This document shows positions 11,346-23,919 of a DNA stretch of 64,000 nt, piece by piece (position 1 is the first letter of the stretch; each line of letters begins with the position of its first letter). The notes beneath the pieces are model-generated. The model worked only from the letters and a program-made list of their open reading frames with translations, did no database searches and had not been told where the DNA came from. This DNA is from Spongospora subterranea f. sp. subterranea. Taxonomy: Eukaryota; Endomyxa: Phytomyxea; Phytomyxea; Plasmodiophorida. The position numbers were made by a program, and so were the translations under genes. The stretch is taken from contig JAUGWO010000115.1 of NCBI GenBank assembly GCA_049724395.1, forward strand, positions 79,870-143,869, read 5' to 3'.

Positions 11346-12456
11346 TCAGATCTCAGAATCGTGTTCGGATGGCGATTCGTAGCCAAAATCAGACTTGTCT
11401 GTAATCGCATCATCGGTCAGCACCCCTTGCCTATCCGTCATTAAGAAAAAGAAAACCGCAAGTTGAGAATAGGCTCTACTTACTCAGTTAGAAAACGCAC
11501 TAGCTCGAAATGGGTGAACTGATTTCCAATATATTCTGACAGAGGGACGAATGTATGGATTTGATTGCCGCCTTGAAAAACTACTATTGCGGGAAGGCCA
11601 GCGCTATAGAAGGATTAATGACTGCATGGAAGTAAAAGGATTCACCAAAAATATATACTTGTCATATTGTGGAAGTGCCTGCGAAATCGGCATTTTAGCG
11701 AAGCAAATCCGACCGAAATTTGGGGCGATTGCGGCCAAGGCCAGGTTTAGATGCACACAAGAAGGAACGTCCTAGAAATATTCAGAAACTTACTCATTCA
11801 ACAAAGACGCAACGAGTGCATATATACCGGCTTATAAAGGGAGATTACAATCAGGCTGCGCTTTTCGGCGTTCTCAACAAATACCACCAAGTTCGATGCC
11901 TCAAGTTGAACCATAGTCCCATATATCGGCAAAGAATGCTGCAATTCCGAAAGCCGCCGTCGTCGGATAGCTTCAAGCTCGTCATCTAACTCAATATCAT
12001 CGGGGTGTCGGTTTGCAGAATTGATAACATCAGCCACTTGTGGAGCAGGAACAAATTCTATCGGATCTCCAACCGCGCATCTGTCCTAGAAAGACGCCAG
12101 CAATTGATAAGACTTTTTTATCAAAGAAAATCGAATCCAAGTCGGGAATTGATGAGCAAACATTTGACATAATGAAAAATAAAAATAATTACACGCGGAC
12201 CCTTACTCACAAGAATCTGCATTAATTGGGCGTTTTTTTCAATTCGCTCATTGCGCATACGAATTTGAGCGTCGCGATAGTCGGCAAGAACCCCCTTTGG
12301 GCCGGTATTGCCGGAGAGCCCGGCTGCCATCTGCCGCATCAAAGGTGCAGGCAGCGTCCCCTCTGTGGGTTCCTTCGACCCTCTTGGATCATAATCGGGT
12401 CGCAATTCTCCATCCTCTTCATAATCGGAATTATCTCCGATTTCGTTCGCCGACAT
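11346..12456 (-). CDS. Phosducin-like protein (PDCL, thioredoxin fold)
   Basis: Five exons on the minus strand (12456-12211, 12085-11828, 11771-11659, 11603-11484, 11430-11346) make a 273-residue protein. Introns are 125, 56, 55 and 53 nt with strong donors (GTGAGT, GTAAGT) and consistent phases. The N-terminal signature GNTGPKGVLADYR is typical of phosducin-like proteins. It is followed by LDDELEAIRRRRLSELQ, then a thioredoxin-like fold with LIVISLYKPDVPSC, LALAAIAPNFGRICFAK, GLPAIVVFQGG and FVPLSEYIG, and an acidic tail. Such proteins act with the CCT chaperonin in folding G-protein beta subunits or related substrates in the cytosol. No CxxC active site is present, as is normal here. An in-frame GTG upstream of 12456 was not used because an ATG is available. 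Confidence 0.9.
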
Positions 12457-12549
12457 CGACAACCTCTTTTTCAAAAATATATGTGACACATGGACGCGCG
12501 CGTCCTGCAGTCCTGATCCAGTATATAGAGGAACGAATAAGAATGTTAC

Positions 12550-13187
12550 AACTGTAGACTGTAGGTATGTACAGTTTTCGGCTGTGCCGATGTGGCGATA
12601 AAGTGCTCCTCAGTGGAGGCTGCCGGATCTCGTTGGACAGAATACTTGACCACACTGACTCCACAATTTTTCCAGTCTTCCGCATCAGTTTTCATATCCG
12701 CTTGTGGCTTAATCATTTTCTCGTCCTCACCGTATCAGTGTTTACCACCTCCCGTTTCTTATTGATATCATCATCTTTATACTTTCACCCAATTTCTCCT
12801 ACAAAACAACAAACGAAGCAATAAACTTTGAATTAACTATTTCTGATGAGATATATTTACCTCAATTTGCGCACGGTTCAAGGGCACTCTGGTTACGGCA
12901 GCTACAAACCGAATCGCTTTTAGACTGTTTGATGAATCATTTCTGCCAACAACACAAGAAAACAAATTACCACCTTTGATTGGAGAAGATGGCCACCAAT
13001 CTGATTCGATGCCGATCCAAGTTAATTCTCTATGTAAGAGCCCCTAGATTTGTTCGCCCGCAGTTTAAAGCTGTTTTGAACGAAATGGCCCTCCATGACT
13101 TGCTTTAAGTCCCGACGCAATTGCCGCCCCATTCATGCATCTCAATACGACAAAGTAAATCAGTATAATTTTACTATCATCCGCCAT
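12550..13187 (-). CDS. Possible small spliced secreted or membrane protein, unassigned
   Basis: An ATG at 13187 opens a short peptide with a hydrophobic start (SKIILIYFVVLRCMNGAAIA) that could be a signal sequence. A second good stretch, 13029-12861, begins after a TAG acceptor and ends in a GTAAAT donor; it encodes WIGIESDWWPSS and VAAVTRVPLNRAQIE. Downstream, several alternative frames are open to about 12550 and I could not choose between them. No family is recognised. The call rests on splice-site pattern and codon feel only. Confidence 0.3.
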
Positions 13188-14094
13188 AGTTTTCCTTTAA
13201 TTTTCAAGGCGGACATTCCTTTTGCTGAGAACAATGTTAGAACGCCACTACCTACAAGTTTCCGTTTTCGAAGGACTTAGGTGCGTTTTTACAGAAACCA
13301 ACCTATTCCTATGATCAGAAAACTTTTGGTTTTGGCTTCCTCAGGAACAATCAACTCAATACATACTTGTAATCAATGCGATTAGATTCTGGTACGTCTA
13401 CATCAGATGGAATACTCCCACGATTGAATACATCTTGCTTGGCCACTTGGAAAGTGATCATATCTATGATCAACGACAATTATCCTTTACCGCCGTCTGT
13501 CGAAAACTGGTTTTCCTGATTCCCTGAAGTCCCGATGAGTTTGCCATATCATGAATATGGTAGAGACGTATGGTAACCAGTGCGATGATCCTCGTTCGCC
13601 CTGCTGACAATCATGGAAACAAGCTAGAAAATACTTGAAAAGGTGTATCACATTTGTATGTGCGTTGAAAATATTCGGCTTGTTGATTAGCAATTCTTAT
13701 TCAATAACGAGTGATATTTTCCATTGGACAGAGGATATTTCCGAAAGCTGCGTCATTTGAAAGTCTTCGAATAGTCGGCGAGCCATGCGTTGGCAGAAGA
13801 AACATCAAACACAGACCCCTAAAAAATTAAACATTTAAGTTCCAGCAATCGGCGCCGCCTTCAGAAGGGCACGTGATCATTTCTTTCTTTTGCACAGTGT
13901 TTGGGTATACAAAAAAGATCAATTTTTCTTAGAGGGTCTAGCGTATGTTTTGTTGTACATCAAAGAGGGAATATAACTATGATCGTCATTGGACATGATT
14001 GATGTGATGAATGGGCACTATGAGATTTGTACGAAAAACTGAAATGAAAATCATACATTTGACATTGCTGAAGTCGCCTTTAGAGTCGTCGACG
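13188..14094. other. Gene-poor stretch with a segment repeated near 19.9 kb
   Basis: No convincing gene is seen. The part at about 13870-14050, just after the stop of the 396-aa secreted protein, resembles 19855-20065 (shared words include GTGATCATTTC, TTTGCACA and GGGAATATAACT). This suggests the 3' flank of one secreted-gene copy has been duplicated along with related sequence. Confidence 0.4.
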
Positions 14095-15285
14095 TCATCT
14101 CCTTTTACAATAGAACGGCGGCGAACTGTCGTGGTCTTTGGCAGTAGAAGCGGTCGCGATACAGAAAAAGCGGTGCCAGTTCCACTGTTTTTTTCGTTGC
14201 TTTGGTGGTTGTTCTTGTTTGAGTCGCAATTTCAAAAGTGTGGTGACGACTTGTTTACGGTATCGAAAGTAACTCCTAAAGTTGAGAAATTCAACGAGCA
14301 TCAATGATAATCCTCTATCAGCGCATCGCTTCTCCACCAATTGCAAACCTTGATGATATAAGTTTTCGGCTTTCTTTGACACAAAGTGGAGACTCCGCTT
14401 TTCAAGCAAGATATCAAGCATTGAATTCGTATAATCTTTCATTTCAGATTCAAGAGCTGAGTCCCAATGAGAATATATGCAGTTGGCACTGTCTAGAAAT
14501 CGGTTTGCCCATCGGTCGGAAGGTGCATAGGCCCAGCTCAACACCTTCTCGGTATTGTCATCAATTTGATCATGTAGTGTTGCCGGACAGACTCTATACA
14601 AATATGATTTGTAGTTCAGAGCAGCATTGATAGCAGCTGTGTCCTTGGTCTCTGGCCAGTTATCGGGATACGAATATAGTCTGGCTAACTTTTGTTCGAT
14701 TACTATAAATATCTTCCGGCTCAACGGATGGATGACTTTCTGCTGGTTTAACGGGGCAATCTTGCAAATAAATCTCTGGATTGTCAGTATGACAAGTCCA
14801 ACAACTTTATCATCATCATGAGGACCAGATTTTGGCATAACATCCCAAATGCGTCCTGGAAATAGCGAAAGAAGCTCTTGAGCGAGTTCAAAAGCTTTGA
14901 ATTCCTGCTCAGGATCATTTGCGATAGTCAAGTTGCCATCGTCGTCGACTTCTTCCAAATAGTGCTGCAGAAGTAGCACTTTGGTAATCACGACAATTCT
15001 CAAGGAATCGTATTTTGCTATCACGTCACGATTGTATTGCCAGGACTGCTCTTCTTTCGGGCCGCTGACTATTGTATTGACAGTCCATTTGACCAGATCG
15101 TATGATTGCAGAACCCGTCGGTGACAACCGTTCTCTTCCTGGTCAACGGACGTTGACGTTGAATCCAGCCCAAAATCACCTGTGGCTATGAAAGTGTAAA
15201 TCTGGGAATTCGAGAAAACAGCCCCTGAGACAATATTGATAGACACTGCCAAAACCAAAGTACATATCATTTCAAAGATCGACAT
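14095..15285 (-). CDS. Secreted protein of a local repeat family, single repeat copy
   Basis: A single open frame of 396 aa without introns. The ATG at 15285 starts a signal peptide (MSIFEMICTLVLAVSINIVS). The mature part contains one copy of a repeat of about 208 aa, marked by ARLYSYPDNWPETKDT, AALNYKSYLYRVCPATLHDQ, IDDNTEKVLSWAYAPS and RWANRFLDSAN. A C-terminal domain shared with its larger paralogue follows (NSMLDILLEKR, VSKKAEN, KRC), then a basic tail. The paralogue at 24021-26564 has three repeats. I recognise no known domain. Predicted mostly helical. The intronless structure contrasts with neighbouring housekeeping genes. A role as a secreted, perhaps host-directed, protein is inference. 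Confidence 0.72.
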   Translation of the reverse strand: MSIFEMICTLVLAVSINIVSGAVFSNSQIYTFIATGDFGLDSTSTSVDQEENGCHRRVLQSYDLVKWTVNTIVSGPKEEQSWQYNRDVIAKYDSLRIVVITKVLLLQHYLEEVDDDGNLTIANDPEQEFKAFELAQELLSLFPGRIWDVMPKSGPHDDDKVVGLVILTIQRFICKIAPLNQQKVIHPLSRKIFIVIEQKLARLYSYPDNWPETKDTAAINAALNYKSYLYRVCPATLHDQIDDNTEKVLSWAYAPSDRWANRFLDSANCIYSHWDSALESEMKDYTNSMLDILLEKRSLHFVSKKAENLYHQGLQLVEKRCADRGLSLMLVEFLNFRSYFRYRKQVVTTLLKLRLKQEQPPKQRKKQWNWHRFFCIATASTAKDHDSSPPFYCKRR

Positions 15286-15309
15286 CGATGTGTCGTGTCT
15301 AAATTAGCC

Positions 15310-15500
15310 AAATGATGGGTGAGTTTCGACAGGCCCCTGTGGCCTGTTCCATCCGCAGTGGCACAGTCCGTTCGCAAGTACGTTCCCAGTGGCACAGTCC
15401 CGTTGACAGTCCGACGCAAGTCCGTTCCCAGTGGAACAATCCGTTCACAACTGACAACTCATCCACCCAGTGGCACTCCCTTGGCAAGTCCGTATGATCA
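15310..15500 (+). repeat. Degenerate short tandem repeats
   Basis: The words CAGTGGCACAGTCCGTTC, GTTCCCAGTGGCACAGTCCC and GTTCCCAGTGGAACAATCCG follow one another in about 190 bp immediately upstream of the 396-aa secreted gene (which is transcribed away, on the minus strand). It may be a local expansion of a short motif or part of its promoter region. Confidence 0.55.
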
Positions 15501-15916
15501 GTGTCCCACAGTTGATCACGTTAAACAACAGCCACCTTACATACACTCGGTTGGCCGGTTCTGAGGGTGGAGCTATCACCATCAAGCGCTTTCGAGACAG
15601 AGACCTGTGCCACCTGTGCCGCCGAGCAGCGAAATCAACCCGATCTCGACAACTTCTACTCCAGACAAAGCGGCCTACTTATCGCTGCTTTCAACAATGC
15701 TATGGATGGTCATCATCGACTCTTGACGATGCACTGCGCCAACCTTGGCCTGGTTTGGGAGCAATTGCGAAATCTGTACGAGAGGAAGGCAACGTCGACC
15801 CACAATTCCTAGACGAACTCAAGCTCCCTCACAGTTGCTGAAGGGAGTTATCACGAGCTGTCGGTTTACATCCTGGACAATTTGGCCCCATTAACCAAGT
15901 ATGGACACCCGGATAT

Positions 15917-16055
15917 TGTTAAGTCGACCTGATCCAACGTCTCTTCACGTCCCAGGAGATTTTTCTACTGTTCTCCCTTCTTCCTGTCATGGACGATTAA
16001 CTAGGGAATGTTCAACACTAAACTAAATTACTCCTTCTCCCTCCATATTTTAGCA
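15917..16055 (+). repeat. 5' LTR of the copia-like fossil
   Basis: Begins TGTTAAGTCGACC and ends in CTCCATATTTTAGCA. It matches 17907-18054 along its length with scattered differences. Confidence 0.75.
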
Positions 16056-17906
16056 ATTAACAGTCGAACGTGTTGCTGTGACAACCAAAGATGTAGGGCA
16101 TTGTTCCGATGATAACCAATGACAATTACGCAATATGGTCTTAGAAGTTTCCTCTAGGAGTAAAGGCCATCGGCGTTAGTCACGTCATTGAAGGTGGTGC
16201 TGGTGTCGCCGCCAATCTATACGAGAAAATCCATGCCATTCTGCTTTTAAGTATGGTTGAACACAATTACCCCATCGTGGAAAATTCCACGAGTACAAGG
16301 AACGCATGGGCAATTTTGAAGGCAAAATTTGGCGACAACTCCTCAATTGGGGCGTTGATCGCCATACAACAAGGTGTTGCTTTAGGGTTCCTTAACCGTG
16401 TCGGGAGTACATCGCTAAGATTCAAAACGCAGCTAATAATGTTTCGAGAATTGCATTGGATTTTATCACCATCAACGACAATCTGCATGGTCTGATCATG
16501 TTGATGAGTGTTTCTGATGAATATCAACCATTAGTCGACCCAATTTATGCAACATCGGAATTGATTACCAGTCTGAATGTTCTATCGAAACTCCAAATCG
16601 CTGTTCGTCGACACACTGTTCGGGATAAAGGAGGACAGTCGGTAGTTGTCGGGACCGCCGCGATCATCCAACAAGGGGTCTGTAATTCCTGCAATACCCC
16701 AATGAACAAGTGCTGGAAGAGGACATGTTTTAACATATTACCGAAATTGAGATAATCTCATGATAAACATAAATATAATCAGGTTTCTGCTTATTCTGCT
16801 TTACAATCTTCCTATTTTGAAAACCAGAGTAGAACATGGCTGATCGACTCAGGTTCCAACCGCCATATTTGTCGTCATGAAGACATGATGATGGGATTAC
16901 GACGTGATACTTCCTATGTATTCAATTAGCTGATGATCGTTTTGTTAATGGATCGTCAATCGGAACCAATCATGTCAAACTCGCGGGTGTAAATGGTCAA
17001 CCAAATGACACCCTTATAGAACCAATCATGAACAATAAGAGAGAGGACCTAAATGGTGACAAGTGTCATTGTATTTTCAGTATTTTCCTCGGTAGAAGAT
17101 GGACCTAAGGGCAAGTCGTTATGCTCTAGACAAAAATCGAACAACCTTTATCAACTCCAAGACGTTAATATTAAGGCGCGTTTCGCCTCGTCTCAGCCGA
17201 AGATTGACATTGTTAGATGGCGTTTACGGCTCAAGCACAGGAATTATGAAGTCTTGAAAGGCCTTATAAAGAAAGGAATGATTAATATCACCAATACGAA
17301 CATCACTGAAGGGGTCTCTAACGGATGCGAATTGGGAAAGGTGACCCGAGGGCGATTCCCAAAGCGAAATCAAAGGTGTTTGGCCACTAAAGTGCTGTAA
17401 AGAGTATATTCTGACGTCTGCGGCCCATTTCCGGTGATTGGTTTATACTCAAAGTTCAAGTATAATATCGCTGGGGATCCAGATCTGTTTTACCTCAGGG
17501 TTTATCTGCGTTATCAGTGGAGCTCTAGTCATTTGGAGAAGTTATCGCCAGAAGACCACTGCAGAATTGTCGCTGGAACTAGAATACATGGCGCTACATG
17601 TGGCATCCCGAGAGATGAAATGGGTCAAGCAATTCCTCATCGAATTGCAGGTCCTGAACAATAGTGATTCTTCATTATAGACCACAATAAAGGATCTCTC
17701 AGAGTGACTACACAATAACACGACAGACATCAGAACAAACATATCGACGTCATCTTCCAAACCATCAGAGACAGGGTCGACGACGGTCCTATTTCCTTGG
17801 AATATTGTCCTATCGAGACATTGGTTGTCGATATTCTCACGAAACCGCTCTCGACTCTTAAATCTCTGTGGTTCAGTTCACATCCCGGTATCATCTCGAG
17901 GGGGAG

Positions 17907-18054
17907 TGTTAAGTCGACCTGATTCAACGTCTCTTCACGTCCTAGCAGATGTTTTCTACTGTTCTCTCATGTTCCTGTAATGGCCGATTAACTAGGGAAT
18001 ATTTGATATATTTACACTAAACTACATCACTCCTTCTCCTCTCCATATTTTAGA
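17907..18054 (+). repeat. 3' LTR of the copia-like fossil
   Basis: Starts TGTTAAGTCGACC directly after a GAGGGGGAG purine tract and runs to CATATTTTAGA, followed by the GATAT target duplication. Confidence 0.75.
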
Positions 18055-18870
18055 GATATGACACGATTGTTATTGCAACACTGGTCCCTGAAATGGCGGT
18101 CTACTCGAGGATGGAGCAAGGAAGAAGAAGGCGTCTCGGCAAGAGCAACAGTGAATGTCTCGACTGTGTAGAGAAGGACCATTGGCGAAATAATCGCCTG
18201 GGCAATAGGCCAAGAAAACTCGGGAGAGACAGACAAAAGTCTGACGGTTTAGGCCCCAAAAACGTCACGAGGTCCACGTAGCGCTCTGCACGATTTCCAC
18301 GATCATCAGCGTAAGAGACTCGTGGATCGTCGACTTAGCGGTCACCAGTTCTATGTTGCTATCGATAAACTTCGACCGCGACGACCGAAGCGAAATCATC
18401 ATCGGGAATTGGCGATGTCGTCGAGTCATATGGTAAATGGTCAACACAAAGAGGATCGGCAGCTCCTGAACCCTAAGGCAGTTGTCGTGGTCCCCAGTTT
18501 AAATGCCAATTTACTGTCCATCGGAGCGCTCTGCGTTGACAATTCCGTTAATGAAGTCGTATTCATGAAGAATGCGGGTCGGATAATGAAGGGCGGTTGA
18601 GTTGATCGCCACAGGAGCTCGACACAAACCGACTTGACACACTTATCACGTGATGTTATCAGGCGATGGTCTCGGCAGAAATGTGCCATCAAAGACTGTG
18701 TCACACCAGCGATAACACAATCAGCGAGTCGTGTTCGGGAATGGGGTCACGGCTGGAAACGACCACAACGGGACCCAAACTGGGTTTTATTGCCGGTCCA
18801 CCACCCAATACACACTTTTGTTGTGATTACATTTGTCGGCGTCAATCAATCCTAAGTAAATATCGTTATG

Positions 18871-20060
18871 GATTGTTATAAATATTGACATATTGTTGTC
18901 AATGTCAAACGCCATGATATCGACTGTATTAGATGTGGTGTCTTAAGACTGTGTGAAATGGAATTCAACACCGGATGAGAATAGCGATGATGAAAGGTGC
19001 CAGATTCGGTCGGACACATTGTATCCTTTTCAATCCATCACCTACTGCAGTTGGCCCTGAACCAATGACACACAATTATATTATTGGACTTCATTTATTT
19101 AACTATTGCCGATCGGAAACCTCGCCCGACTCCCAGCTACAACGTTGGCGAAAAAGGCGAAGGCCTTGTTAGACCCTGTAGACAAAGGGAGAGGATCATT
19201 TAGTTTGACCAACTATTGTAAAAGGGTCTAACCGTTTAATTGCTAATTTATCACTTGGTCTTATAGTTGGAATTTTGTCGCGAATCAGCCGCGCTTTTGT
19301 CGCCAACGTCGTAACTGGGAGTCGGCGACGCTTCACAATCGGCAAACAGCTTCATAACATCCACCGATTCACTCGATGTTATTTGCAGTTGCTTTTGAAC
19401 ACTATGAAGATGTGAAAAAAGGGAAAACCAATTCTCCTGAAGGTGCCGTCGTTCCTGCCATGGAAATTCTTGTGATCATTCATAGCGAGATTGGACACGA
19501 CCTCGTCGAAAGAGAGCGATAACCTGAACATTTGAAGTATTTGCTAAACTCGGACGTTCACAAGTTGAAATTCGTCCTCGAACAGAACTGTTTGGTGACG
19601 TGAGAGAGCAATCTCGCGAAGAAGATCTGCTGTTCGCCCTCCTGAGGCAATATGGTTCACCCTTTCAATCACAGTTCGTTTCTTCATAAATTGATGAGGG
19701 ACACACTTCTAATCGTCGATAATAATCGTTCCTTCATTTCTATCCCAAATTGTTCACGGCGATATTACTGTATTCCGTTTTCGGAACTGTAAAATCACAT
19801 GATAATACCCGTTCTAGTTAATCGTGAAGTCGAAATGATGACTAAAGCGAACAAGATCGTGATCATTTCCTTGACCTGCACATTGTGTGTGGGTTTACCG
19901 AAAAGACCAAGACACTCTCAGAGACTTTAAGTACGTTATTATGTTCATCAATTAGGGAATATAACTGTGATCGTAAATTAAAGATAATTCAAAAAACAGT
20001 AAAATTTGGACGCGATCGATGGGTTGTTATGAAAATTGTAAGAACAACAGAATGAAAACC
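18871..20060. other. Gene-poor stretch with a short inverted repeat
   Basis: No gene was recognised. Bases about 19105-19155 pair with about 19285-19345: CCCGACTCCCAGCTACAACG faces its reverse complement, with a few mismatches. The end of the stretch (19855-20060) resembles the 3' flank of the 396-aa secreted gene. Confidence 0.4.
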
Positions 20061-20069
20061 ATAGTCTGA

Positions 20070-20190
20070 CTTTGTATACTGGTGCAAGGGCTCCTTATAA
20101 AATGAACGAATAGAAAACTCTAAAATGAGAAGTTGTTTATTATTGTACCTGTACCATTGCAGGAAGTGGCTGCAGAGCACTCCCCTTGTT
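20070..20190 (+). repeat. Left copy of a direct repeat flanking the Ty3-like fossil
   Basis: Contains TACTGGTGCAAGGGCTCCTT, AATAGAAAACTCTAAAAT and GGCTGCAGAGCACT, in the same order as 23920-24020 with indels. The right copy is the 3' end and flank of the 847-aa secreted gene, so this one may be a leftover tail of another family member. Confidence 0.7.
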
Positions 20191-20559
20191 GAAAAAACGC
20201 AACATTGAACGATAAAATGGATCTTGGGGACGCGATTGTAAACACTTTTTTTCACCTCAGTAGGCACATATTTAGTCAATGAAACAAACGGTTCCCATGT
20301 AGAATCAGAGGATTCAAATCCAAAAAACAAAAAAGTGGAGTTCCGGCTCGCCTGACTCCGGATTCTTGAGAATGTCGGTTATTCGCTCGACCATTAAAGA
20401 AGACGTTCCTCAAATATCTCAGCCGTCAATTTCAGGCTGGCGCCGTCGTAAAGTCTTGAACGTTGAGCATGTACTTCAAAAGACTCATTCGTGATCAGAT
20501 CACGAACAACACCCCGATTTACCACGTTGCTGTTGAATGTTTTTTGCAACAAGGACGTA

Positions 20560-23500
20560 GTCGCCCACTTCAAATTGAATTTGCTTTAACCTGGCGGCGA
20601 ATCAGACTGGTCTCGTGCTGTTGTCGCTGATGTGAGATGCGACGTGAGGCCTCGTTGTGAATTTCATCCATCACATCAACCAAGGAATCATTAAGCGTTG
20701 CTAAACCCTCCAGCGTAATGGGAATTTCGACAACTTGGTCGAGGCGTGATAGGAAGATGGTTGTCATGAGAGTAATAGGCTCTAGACCTGTGAATATAAT
20801 GACAGGGGCGAATCCAATGCGAGGGCGAACCTTCTGGTTGATCACCATGTTGACCGAAGGAATCAAACTTGGCCAATCTTGGAACGGTAGACCGAATTCC
20901 GAAAGTAATGATTTCAATAAAAAAAGGATGTGGCGGTTGACAACCTCAACAGTGCCATTAGCCCAGGGAGTATAGGCGGTGATTAAATGCTGTTTAAGTG
21001 CAGACGAGCACAAAATTCTTGGACTACTCGATCCTTAAAGTGTGAAGTGTGAACCTTGATCTGAAACGTGTTGGAAACCGATCCAAAATTTCTTGAACCG
21101 ATAATCAATCAGACCATCTACCACTGTGAAATGATCGGCCGCCTCGCAGGCAATCAACTTTACGAAATTTTTTTTTTCAGATCATCTTTGATGACTAGAA
21201 CGTATTGAAATGCATGCCAGTATCCACGACGCGATTTACCAATGAACAAATAGTCATACTTTATGAGTTTGTTGGGCTTGATCGCATGAATATCGTGACC
21301 AAATGGTCGGGGGATCATAGAGTCCTTGACCCTCAAACAGTGCAGACACCTGTCGATAAAACCCTTGATGTCCTGCCTTATATTCGGATATTAAAATAGT
21401 TGAGAGATGTTGTAATAAGCAGAATCGACAACTCCATGACCTGATAGTCCCATATGTCCAATGACCATAATTCTAATCTGAAGTGAAGTGGAGGAAATCC
21501 CAGAGTTGTTTTCCCGAGTTGTTTTCCCGAGTTGTTTTCCCGAGGCTTTCCAGATTCCATTTACCAGAGTGAGCGGGGTTCTCGATTCAGGAGATAAAAT
21601 ATCATCTTGTGGATAACAATTGCGCTCTTCGATGAACAGTTGTTGGGAATTGCAGATTTCCGTAACAGTTGGCCAAATGGAATTCTGCAGCAATCTGATA
21701 TTCTGGGAAAGGGACCCGATTGCTCTTCATGTTCACAGTGCGGAGACAATGCTGAGAACAATGTGAAGCGACCAAATGATGGACCTACAGACACACCCCA
21801 GCGAGTGCCTAAATCCGTCCAAACATTATCCCCACCAGATATGTGTTCAATGCGATGATCAAGATCTTTGATCTGCAGTGTCCATCGTTCTAGACGGCCA
21901 CCTGTAATGCAACTTGTTGTGGAATTGCGACCAAAGGGATCAAATACATAAACTAAATTTTTATGATCAGTGAAAATGAGAAATGGAAGTCGATTGAACA
22001 GATAGTGCTTCCAACGATGGCATCCCTCAAAAAGAGAAGCTTCCTTCTCATTAATTGGCCAGTAAAGTGACTCTCCTTGAACTGGCTCGAAATGAAAATT
22101 AATGGTTCGTGGCGCTGCTAAGAATATGGTTTCGTTATGTCATCCGGTGGAATCTGTGTAAGAAACAGAGATCAAACTGGTCAACCGCATCTGGGAAAAG
22201 ACAGCGTATCCAGCCATCGTTCGGATGTGATAACGTCATAAGTTTCGATATTCGATCGGCGATGGCGAAAACGAAGGGGAAACAATAACATTACGTTTGT
22301 TAGAAGGACGACTGGCGGAAGAAAGAGAGATTCCACCAGGGTTATCGCCGGCGTCAATGTCGATAAATTGATTCGGCGTATCATACAGAAGTTTATCCAG
22401 AAGTTGATCTGGATCTATAGCTGAACTATCGAGCTCAGGTTTGCCTAACAATGCCAGGTTTTGTGAAAGTTGTTCTTTACAGACATTCACAACGCATCGG
22501 CGAAGTGAAACTGTTCCGGTATTGCGTGTCATCGTCAAATCAAAATGATGGCACTACCAATAATTGTTGCCACCGAATCAGTCGTAGCCAGTTTGCTACG
22601 AAGTGGAGGAGTAAAACATTTAACGGAATCATGTGATCGTGACTGGATACGATCCAACATCAATCTATCGATCGTCGTATAGGTTGAACCGTTGTCGTGT
22701 TCAAATGGATAACTCGCCACGTTGTGACGCAAACACCTGATTCGGTTCCGAATTGGGAAAAACCGTATCCCCGATGGACCACTTGTTCTGAAACCGGTGA
22801 TGGCTGATGATCACATTCAGCTTTAAATTTTGCAAATGCTTCCTTTCGTTCGGTAGGTGTAGACGTTGGACAGATTTGAACCCAATGGGGACCTTTACAC
22901 ACTAAACAGCCGTTAATTAGAGGCGGCTTATTTTCGAATTTCTGCCGAATGTGTTCCGGTTTGTGGCCTTTGCCATCGGTGGTTTTGCTGACTTTACTGT
23001 CAAAGTGCGATTTAGAGACGTTGGATGAATTAGAACCTAAAAAAAATCGTTGTTGAGATGATTTCGACGAAGGTTTCCTTACGGTATCGTCGCGTAACAA
23101 GAAAAAAACGATGTTGGTCTTTCGCGAGCGTGTCCACCAATGTGAAGAAGGCATCTTCATCTTTAGCAGTGTGAATATACTCGCCCTAGGTAATTGCACG
23201 GTCGATTAAATTTTTCAGGTCTTTGGACGAAGGCCGTTGCGGAGGACGTCAATTTTCCTCTTAATTGCATCGGGTGAACCTGAGTAAACACGTTGAAGTC
23301 CATGATGTTCAATAAAACTGTCAAACGAATAAAATATTCGACCACCCGCTGGTCAATAGAAGATATGGTCGTATCCATGACAATCGATTTCGAAACCAAC
23401 GCTTCGATGTTGGTAGAAGATAAAAGGGCTCCGGAATCCTTCTGCACTTTCCGTAGGTATTGGTCCAAATCATCATCAGTCACTTCGCTGATTTCCTTCT

Positions 23501-23580
23501 TGAGGCGATATTTAGCAATGTTTCTGAGGCAGTCGTGATCAAAACAGGTTTTAAATTTGGGCATGGATGTCCTCATTATG
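20560..23580 (-). mobile_element. Ty3/gypsy-like LTR fossil, incomplete
   Basis: Minus-strand pieces read in order as gag (about 23576-22900, ending in a single zinc knuckle with CLVCKGPHWVQICP), an RNase H-like end (FLIFTDHKNLVYVFDP, HRIEHISGGDNVW; about 22000-21790) and the C-terminal part of integrase (AYTPWANGTVEVVNRHI, 21000-20570). The reverse transcriptase region is not recognisable. No clear LTR pair was found. It is broken, with many breaks, and probably old. Confidence 0.7.
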
Positions 23581-23919
23581 AATCGTTCGTCGTTCCTCGA
23601 TTAGTAGGCGATACTTTTAAAAGCACGAAGAAAAGAAATAACCGCGGGTAAATCCAGGCTTATCATCTCAGGGGCAATCACCGAAATAAAAACAGGGTGG
23701 CTTTGCTTACTGGAGCGTCGGTATGAGAAGTGCTTGAAGGTTGATGGCGCGCTGGCTCAATATTGGCCTCGGAATTAGGGGCTTGATGACCTGCAAGGAT
23801 ATTCGTTCGAGCCGTCATTTAGAAAGAAAGAGGTTAGAAGATCAAAGAAGTCACACGTGGAATAACGGGGCGAGAAGACGAGACGCACGTGAAAGTGACA
23901 CAAGTGCTGCGAAGCAAAA

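Larger units (their letters stand above)
15917..18054 (+). mobile_element. Ty1/copia-like LTR fossil with both LTRs
   Basis: Bounded by short direct LTRs (about 139-148 bp, starting TGTTAAGTCGACCTG) and flanked by the 5-bp target duplication GATAT (15912-15916 and 18055-18059). A purine-rich tract precedes the 3' LTR. Recognisable parts in order are gag (NAWAILKAKFGDNSS), protease start (WLIDSGSNRHIC) and the C-terminal RNase H end (EYMALHVASREMKWVKQFL). At about 2.1 kb it is far shorter than a complete element and is broken, with several breaks. The LTRs differ by many substitutions and small indels, so insertion is old. Confidence 0.8.
15560..18870 (+). mobile_element. Older Ty1/copia-like fossil, host of a nested insertion
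   Basis: Pieces on both sides of the inner element look like copia gag and protease regions: an N-terminal gag-like stretch with LGLVWEQLRNLYERK at 15700-15800, then beyond 18090 a zinc-knuckle-like CLDCVEKDHW and a PSLNANLLSIGALC block near 18500. It is broken, with many breaks, and no ends were found. The inner element lies inside it, so it is the older of the two. Confidence 0.5.
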
